Assembly (NCBI GenBank): GCA_016935555.1
Contig: JAFGQR010000177.1
Coordinates: 1 to 36,302 of the forward strand
Length of the DNA: 36,302 nt
Reading direction: 5' to 3'
From: Verrucomicrobiota bacterium
Lineage (GTDB): Bacteria; Verrucomicrobiota; Verrucomicrobiia; Limisphaerales; JAFGQR01
This document shows, piece after piece, positions 32,551 through 36,302 of this stretch (its first letter is position 1; every line of letters starts with the position of its first letter). The notes below the pieces were generated by a model. The model did no database searches and was not told the DNA's origin. It saw only the letters and a list, made by a program, of their open reading frames with translations. The position numbers and the translations under genes were made by a program.

Positions 32551-35500
32551 TCACGAGGGTTCTTCCATGAGATGCAGGATGCCCTGGAGCGGGATTTTCA
32601 GCCAGGCGGGCCGGTGATTCATCTCGTAACCCAGCTCGTAGACGGCCTTGTTGAGCAAGTAGGCGGGCAACATCACCCGCAGTTCCTCGTCGGTTTGAGG
32701 CAGCACCTCGGACTTGCCGACAGCCTCGAGGTAGGCCCGGAGAAAGGCCGCACTGACAGCGTGGTTCCAAAACCTGGCCCAGGGTTCCGCATGGGCCAGG
32801 TTCTCGGGCGCGAGGCTGCCCCGCTCGACCTGCTGGTTGAGCCCCGCATAGGCGGCATAATGAAACGAGCGGATCATGCCGGCCACGTCCTGCAGCGGCG
32901 ACCGCTTGATGCGCCGCTCGGTCAGAGGCACGGCCGGTTCGCCCTCGAAGTCGAGGATGACGAAATCCTTGCCCGTCCAGAGCACCTGGCCCAGGTGATA
33001 ATCGCCGTGGATACGGATGCGTTTGGCGCTGATGCGGCGTTCAAAAAGGGGGCGGTACCGCGCCACGATCGCGCTTTCGAGCGCCGCCGCGCGCTCGGCC
33101 ATCGGGGCGACGTCGGCGGGGAGCGATTTGAGTTGCCTGCGCAGCAGACGGAGGTTGTGCGTGGCCAGGTTGCGCATGGACTGAAACAGGCCGCGCATGT
33201 AGTGCGGGGTGAAGGGCTCGGGTGCAAGACTGCTGTCTTCGGTCTCGGACGCCAGGGCCAGGTGCAGCGCGGCCGTGCGCCGCCCCAACAGTCGCGCGTA
33301 TTCGAGATAGGTGCCGATGAGTTCCTGAACGGCGGGCGAGAACTCCTCGCCGCACAGACGCAACAGGTCGTGGCTGGCCGGCGGCGGCTTTTCGCCCTTG
33401 GCGTGAAGCACCCCGATGCGGTCGTAATAGCGCCCCAGCGAATCGAGCGTCAACAGCCAGGCATCCTTCGCGTCGCGCAGGTAGCCATACACCACGGCGA
33501 GGGTCAAACGGTCGTCGTGCGCGGCGAGATATTCCAGCGCCCCGGCCAGCGGCGGCACATGCGGGAACTCCCGGGCGGTGAGAAACCGGCCGAGTTCAAG
33601 GTCCGGGTTCACCCCCGCATCCAGGCGGCGGAACAGCTTCAGGATGAGCTTGTCGCCGTAAACCACCGAGCTATTGCTCTGCTCGGCTTTGCACGGGACC
33701 GGAGGCGGAGCCGGCGCATCGCCCAGCAAACGCCGCAGGGCGGGCGTGCGCGAGCCCTCGAGGTCGCCCTGCGTTCCCTTGCTGTGGCGGCGGCGGACCA
33801 CCATGTCCAGCAGCGCCTCGCAGAACGCCGCGCAGCTCACGCCGTCGTAGATCACCCCCGCGCCCCCCCCCTCCGCGCCCAGCTCGGCAATGACCATTTG
33901 CGGCGACTCCTCCCGAAGGCGCTGCGCGTCGGCGCCGGCGGCGAAGGCCAGGGGGATCGAGTAAAACTCCGAGTCGCCTTGCACATAGTCCACCTGCACA
34001 AGCGCCAGAAAACCCGCCTCCCTGCCGTCCACAGGAACCGGGATGCTCTCCTTGAGCGCAAGCTGCTTGAGGGTCTTGGCCTTGCCCCCAAACCAGCGCT
34101 GCGCCGCCATGAAGTCCGCCAGCCGGCCCTCCAGCGCCGACCTGGCCTTGCCCCGGAATACCGCCGTCCAGGGACCGGCAACGCTCAGGGCGCGGGGCGC
34201 CGCGCCCGCCGCCGGCCCGGGGGCGGCCGCGGTCTCCCTGGATTCCAGCGAGAACCAGTAGAACGCATGCGGCCCCAGGGTGAGCAGGTAGGGCTGGTCG
34301 CTGATCGGGGGAAACTCGGTGCGGCCAAACAGCTCGACGGGCACGCGCTGCCTGAACGCGGACAAGTCGAGCTGAACCGGCTGGACAAAGCGCGACAGGT
34401 TCGCCACCACGAGGAGGGTCTCGTGCGCGTCGCGGAGCACGTAGCTGAGGATGCGCCGGTTCTCCGGCTGCAGGAACTCGCACTTGCCCTCGCCCAGCGC
34501 GCGCCATTTCTTGCGCAGCGCCAGCAGCCGGCGCATCCACCAAAGCAGCGAGTGCGGATTGCCCAGCTGCCCCTCGACGTTCACCGCCTCGTAGTGGTAT
34601 TGCGGGTCGTAGATGATGGGCAGGTAAAGCGCCTGGGGATTGGCCCGCGAAAAACCGGCGTTCTTGTCCGAACTCCATTGCATCGGGGTGCGCACGCCGT
34701 TGCGGTCGCCCAGGTAGATGTTTTCCCCCAGGCCAATCTCGTCCCCGTAGTAGAGGACGGGGGTGCCGGGCAGGGAGAAGAGCAGCGCGTTGAGCAGCTC
34801 GATGCGCTTGCGGTCGTTGCCCAGCAGCGGCGCCAGACGGCGCCGGATGCCCAGGTTCAGGCGGGCCTGGTGCACGTGCGCATACATCCGGTACATGTAG
34901 TCCCGCTCCTCATCGGTCACCATCTCCAGGGTCAGCTCGTCGTGGTTGCGCAGGAACAAGGCCCACTGCGCCGTCTCGGGGATGGGCGGCGTCTGTTCGA
35001 GAATGTCGACAATCGGGGTGCGGTCCTCCATGCGCACGGCCATGAACAGCCGCGGCATGAGCGGGAAATGGAACGCCATGTGGCACTCGTCCCCCTGGCG
35101 CTCGCCGAAGTAGGCCACCGCGTCCTCCGGCCACTGGTTGGCCTCCGCCAGCAGCATGCGGTCGCCATACCTGGCGTCCACGTGCGCCCGGAGCCTCTTC
35201 AACGCGGCGTGGGTTTCGGGCAGGTTCTCACAGCTCGTGCCCTCGCGCTCGTACAGGTAGGGCACCGCGTCCAGGCGCACGCCGTCGACGCCCAGGTCGA
35301 GCCAGAAGTCCAGCACCTGGACCATCGTGTCGAACACCTCCGGGTTGTCATAATTGAGGTCGGGCTGGTGGGCAAAGAAACGATGCCAATAATACGCGTT
35401 GGCCACCGGGTCCCACGCCCAGTTCGACGCCTCCACATCCTTGAAAATGACCCGCGTGTCCTTGTACTTGTCCGGCGTGTCGCTCCAGACATAAAACTCG

Positions 35501-35925
35501 CGCCAGCGGCTGCCCGGCCTGCCACGGCGCGCGCGCTGGAACCACGGATGCTGGTCGGAGGTGTGGTTCATGACCAGTTCCGTGATGACGCGCAGGCCGC
35601 GCTGGTGGGCGGCGCGCAGGAAGGTCTTGAAGTCTGCCAGCGTGCCGTAACTCGGATGCACCGCGTAGTAGTCGGCGATGTCGTAGCCGTCGTCGCGCAG
35701 CGGCGAGGGATAGAACGGCAGCAGCCACAGCGCCGTCACGCCCAGGTCCTTCAGGTAATCCAGCTTGCCGGTCAGCCCCTTGAAATCCCCAACCCCGTTG
35801 CCATCACTGTCGCAAAAGGCCCGGACATGCAGCTCGTAAATCACGCCGGTCTTGTACCAGAACGGGTCCGGATCCAAGCCTTGGCGGCCTGCGTTCCTGC
35901 CGGGTGCGGTGGTTGCCGTGCGCAT
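32551..35925 (-). CDS. treS: Trehalose synthase-maltokinase fusion
   Basis: This bifunctional protein has 1124 residues. Residues about 20-562 are TreS (GH13_16), which interconverts maltose and trehalose: [15 protein letters not shown] (23-37), [16 protein letters not shown], nucleophile D219 in [11 protein letters not shown], acid E261 in LLAEANQWP and D329 in RNHDELT. After a linker, about 590-1115 is maltokinase (Pep2/Mak), which phosphorylates maltose to maltose-1-phosphate: [18 protein letters not shown] (ATP-binding Lys), [11 protein letters not shown] (972-982) and ILDFEGEP (990-997). The product normally feeds GlgE, which is not in this window. A G9 tract lies in the kinase N-terminal part. 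The ATG at 35925 is preferred; an in-frame TTG at 35949 adds 8 residues. It is the first gene of the operon. Confidence 0.95.
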   Translation of the reverse strand: MRTATTAPGRNAGRQGLDPDPFWYKTGVIYELHVRAFCDSDGNGVGDFKGLTGKLDYLKDLGVTALWLLPFYPSPLRDDGYDIADYYAVHPSYGTLADFKTFLRAAHQRGLRVITELVMNHTSDQHPWFQRARRGRPGSRWREFYVWSDTPDKYKDTRVIFKDVEASNWAWDPVANAYYWHRFFAHQPDLNYDNPEVFDTMVQVLDFWLDLGVDGVRLDAVPYLYEREGTSCENLPETHAALKRLRAHVDARYGDRMLLAEANQWPEDAVAYFGERQGDECHMAFHFPLMPRLFMAVRMEDRTPIVDILEQTPPIPETAQWALFLRNHDELTLEMVTDEERDYMYRMYAHVHQARLNLGIRRRLAPLLGNDRKRIELLNALLFSLPGTPVLYYGDEIGLGENIYLGDRNGVRTPMQWSSDKNAGFSRANPQALYLPIIYDPQYHYEAVNVEGQLGNPHSLLWWMRRLLALRKKWRALGEGKCEFLQPENRRILSYVLRDAHETLLVVANLSRFVQPVQLDLSAFRQRVPVELFGRTEFPPISDQPYLLTLGPHAFYWFSLESRETAAAPGPAAGAAPRALSVAGPWTAVFRGKARSALEGRLADFMAAQRWFGGKAKTLKQLALKESIPVPVDGREAGFLALVQVDYVQGDSEFYSIPLAFAAGADAQRLREESPQMVIAELGAEGGGAGVIYDGVSCAAFCEALLDMVVRRRHSKGTQGDLEGSRTPALRRLLGDAPAPPPVPCKAEQSNSSVVYGDKLILKLFRRLDAGVNPDLELGRFLTAREFPHVPPLAGALEYLAAHDDRLTLAVVYGYLRDAKDAWLLTLDSLGRYYDRIGVLHAKGEKPPPASHDLLRLCGEEFSPAVQELIGTYLEYARLLGRRTAALHLALASETEDSSLAPEPFTPHYMRGLFQSMRNLATHNLRLLRRQLKSLPADVAPMAERAAALESAIVARYRPLFERRISAKRIRIHGDYHLGQVLWTGKDFVILDFEGEPAVPLTERRIKRSPLQDVAGMIRSFHYAAYAGLNQQVERGSLAPENLAHAEPWARFWNHAVSAAFLRAYLEAVGKSEVLPQTDEELRVMLPAYLLNKAVYELGYEMNHRPAWLKIPLQGILHLMEEPS

Positions 35926-36218
35926 TGTGTGCCGCCGCTTACATCCCAAGCCCGCCCCCGCAAATCAAGCCTTGAATCCCCCGGCGGGCGGCGCATCGCT
36001 CCCCGCACGGCTGCAGGCGCTGTGGCTGGCGAAGCCATGGCGGGCTGGTTGGGCGGTTTGTCCACGCCCTGTGCGCATGAAGTTCAACGCCGAGTTTGCC
36101 GCGTCGCTCAACCTGACTACCCCCCCCGCCTGCGGAGACAAAACCGCGCAGAGCGGTCTCCAGAAACTCGAGGGTCAAGAAGCTGATGATCAGAGGCATG
36201 GAATTTCGACTGTTGAAC
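35926..36218. other. Leader/intergenic region upstream of the trehalose operon
   Basis: No gene is supported in this stretch. It should hold the operon promoter on the minus strand, but I found no convincing -35/-10 pair. TTGATT lies about 50 bases upstream of the treS ATG without a good partner. An imperfect hairpin occurs at 36134-36161 (GGAG...ACCGC-gcaga-GCGGT-CTCC), and a run of eight C ends at 36127. Confidence 0.45.
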
Positions 36219-36302
36219 GCTCAACGCTCAACGTTCAACGCTCAACGCTCAACGTTCAACGCTCAACGCTCAACGCTCAACGCTCAACGCTCAACGCTCA
36301 AC
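36219..36302. repeat. Heptanucleotide tandem array, runs off the window
   Basis: Twelve consecutive 7-bp units fill this stretch exactly: ten gctcaac and two gttcaac (units 3 and 6). A variant gttgaac precedes at 36212-36218. The array continues to the last base of the window, so its full length is unknown. Such short heptamer arrays occur between genes in several bacterial groups and vary in copy number. Confidence 0.9.

Noticed and set aside
35939..36199. Small 86-residue minus-strand gene upstream of treS
   Set aside because: After a short hydrophobic start the composition becomes Arg/Pro/Gly-rich without a motif. It also overlaps the treS leader.
36219..36302. CRISPR array
   Set aside because: The units are 7 bp and head to tail with no spacers, and no cas genes are in the window.

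Overview
This is a GC-rich stretch of about 36 kb from a bacterial chromosome, with 17 protein-coding genes and no rRNA, tRNA or CRISPR array that I could see. The gene content points to the Verrucomicrobiota, probably a Limisphaerales/Pedosphaera-type member. The clues are a prepilin-like protein with a C-terminal DG tail motif, a Tat-exported Gfo/Idh/MocA oxidoreductase, a secreted sulfatase fused to a beta-propeller, and intergenic 7-bp tandem repeats. The taxon is inferred from family content, not from a marker gene.

Region 1 (about 1-6470, minus strand) reads from high to low coordinates: a MscS-type channel with a large extra N-terminal region, an exported protein with 18 tandem five-residue repeats, a Gfo/Idh/MocA oxidoreductase, a universal stress protein and a compact UvrC. 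An imperfect palindrome lies just past the uvrC stop, and a second copy lies at the mgtE stop, so it is probably a dispersed element.

Region 2 (6911-17510, plus strand) is a compact run of six genes, several overlapping start to stop. They are a prepilin-like protein, a UDP-galactopyranose-mutase-like flavoprotein, a YbhN/AglD-type membrane protein, two tandem paralogous multi-pass proteins with an STT3/GT-C-like first loop, and a 1132-residue exported protein fusing a beta-propeller, a sulfatase and HEAT-like repeats. Together they look like a lipid-linked glycan assembly and sulfated-glycan processing locus. I do not recognise this combination as a described system.

Region 3 (17670-19712, minus strand) holds a receiver-only response regulator and an MgtE magnesium transporter, with palindromes and direct repeats in their leaders.

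Region 4 (19881-35925, minus strand) is the best-defined unit: treS-maltokinase fusion, malQ, glgB, treZ, a GH57/DUF3536 protein, treY and a second MscS channel. All are co-directional and three junctions are ATGA overlaps. The enzymes interconvert maltose, maltose-1-phosphate, branched alpha-glucan and trehalose. Ending the operon with a channel that opens under hypo-osmotic stress suggests that osmolyte synthesis and emergency release are expressed together. The window ends in a heptanucleotide array that runs off the edge.
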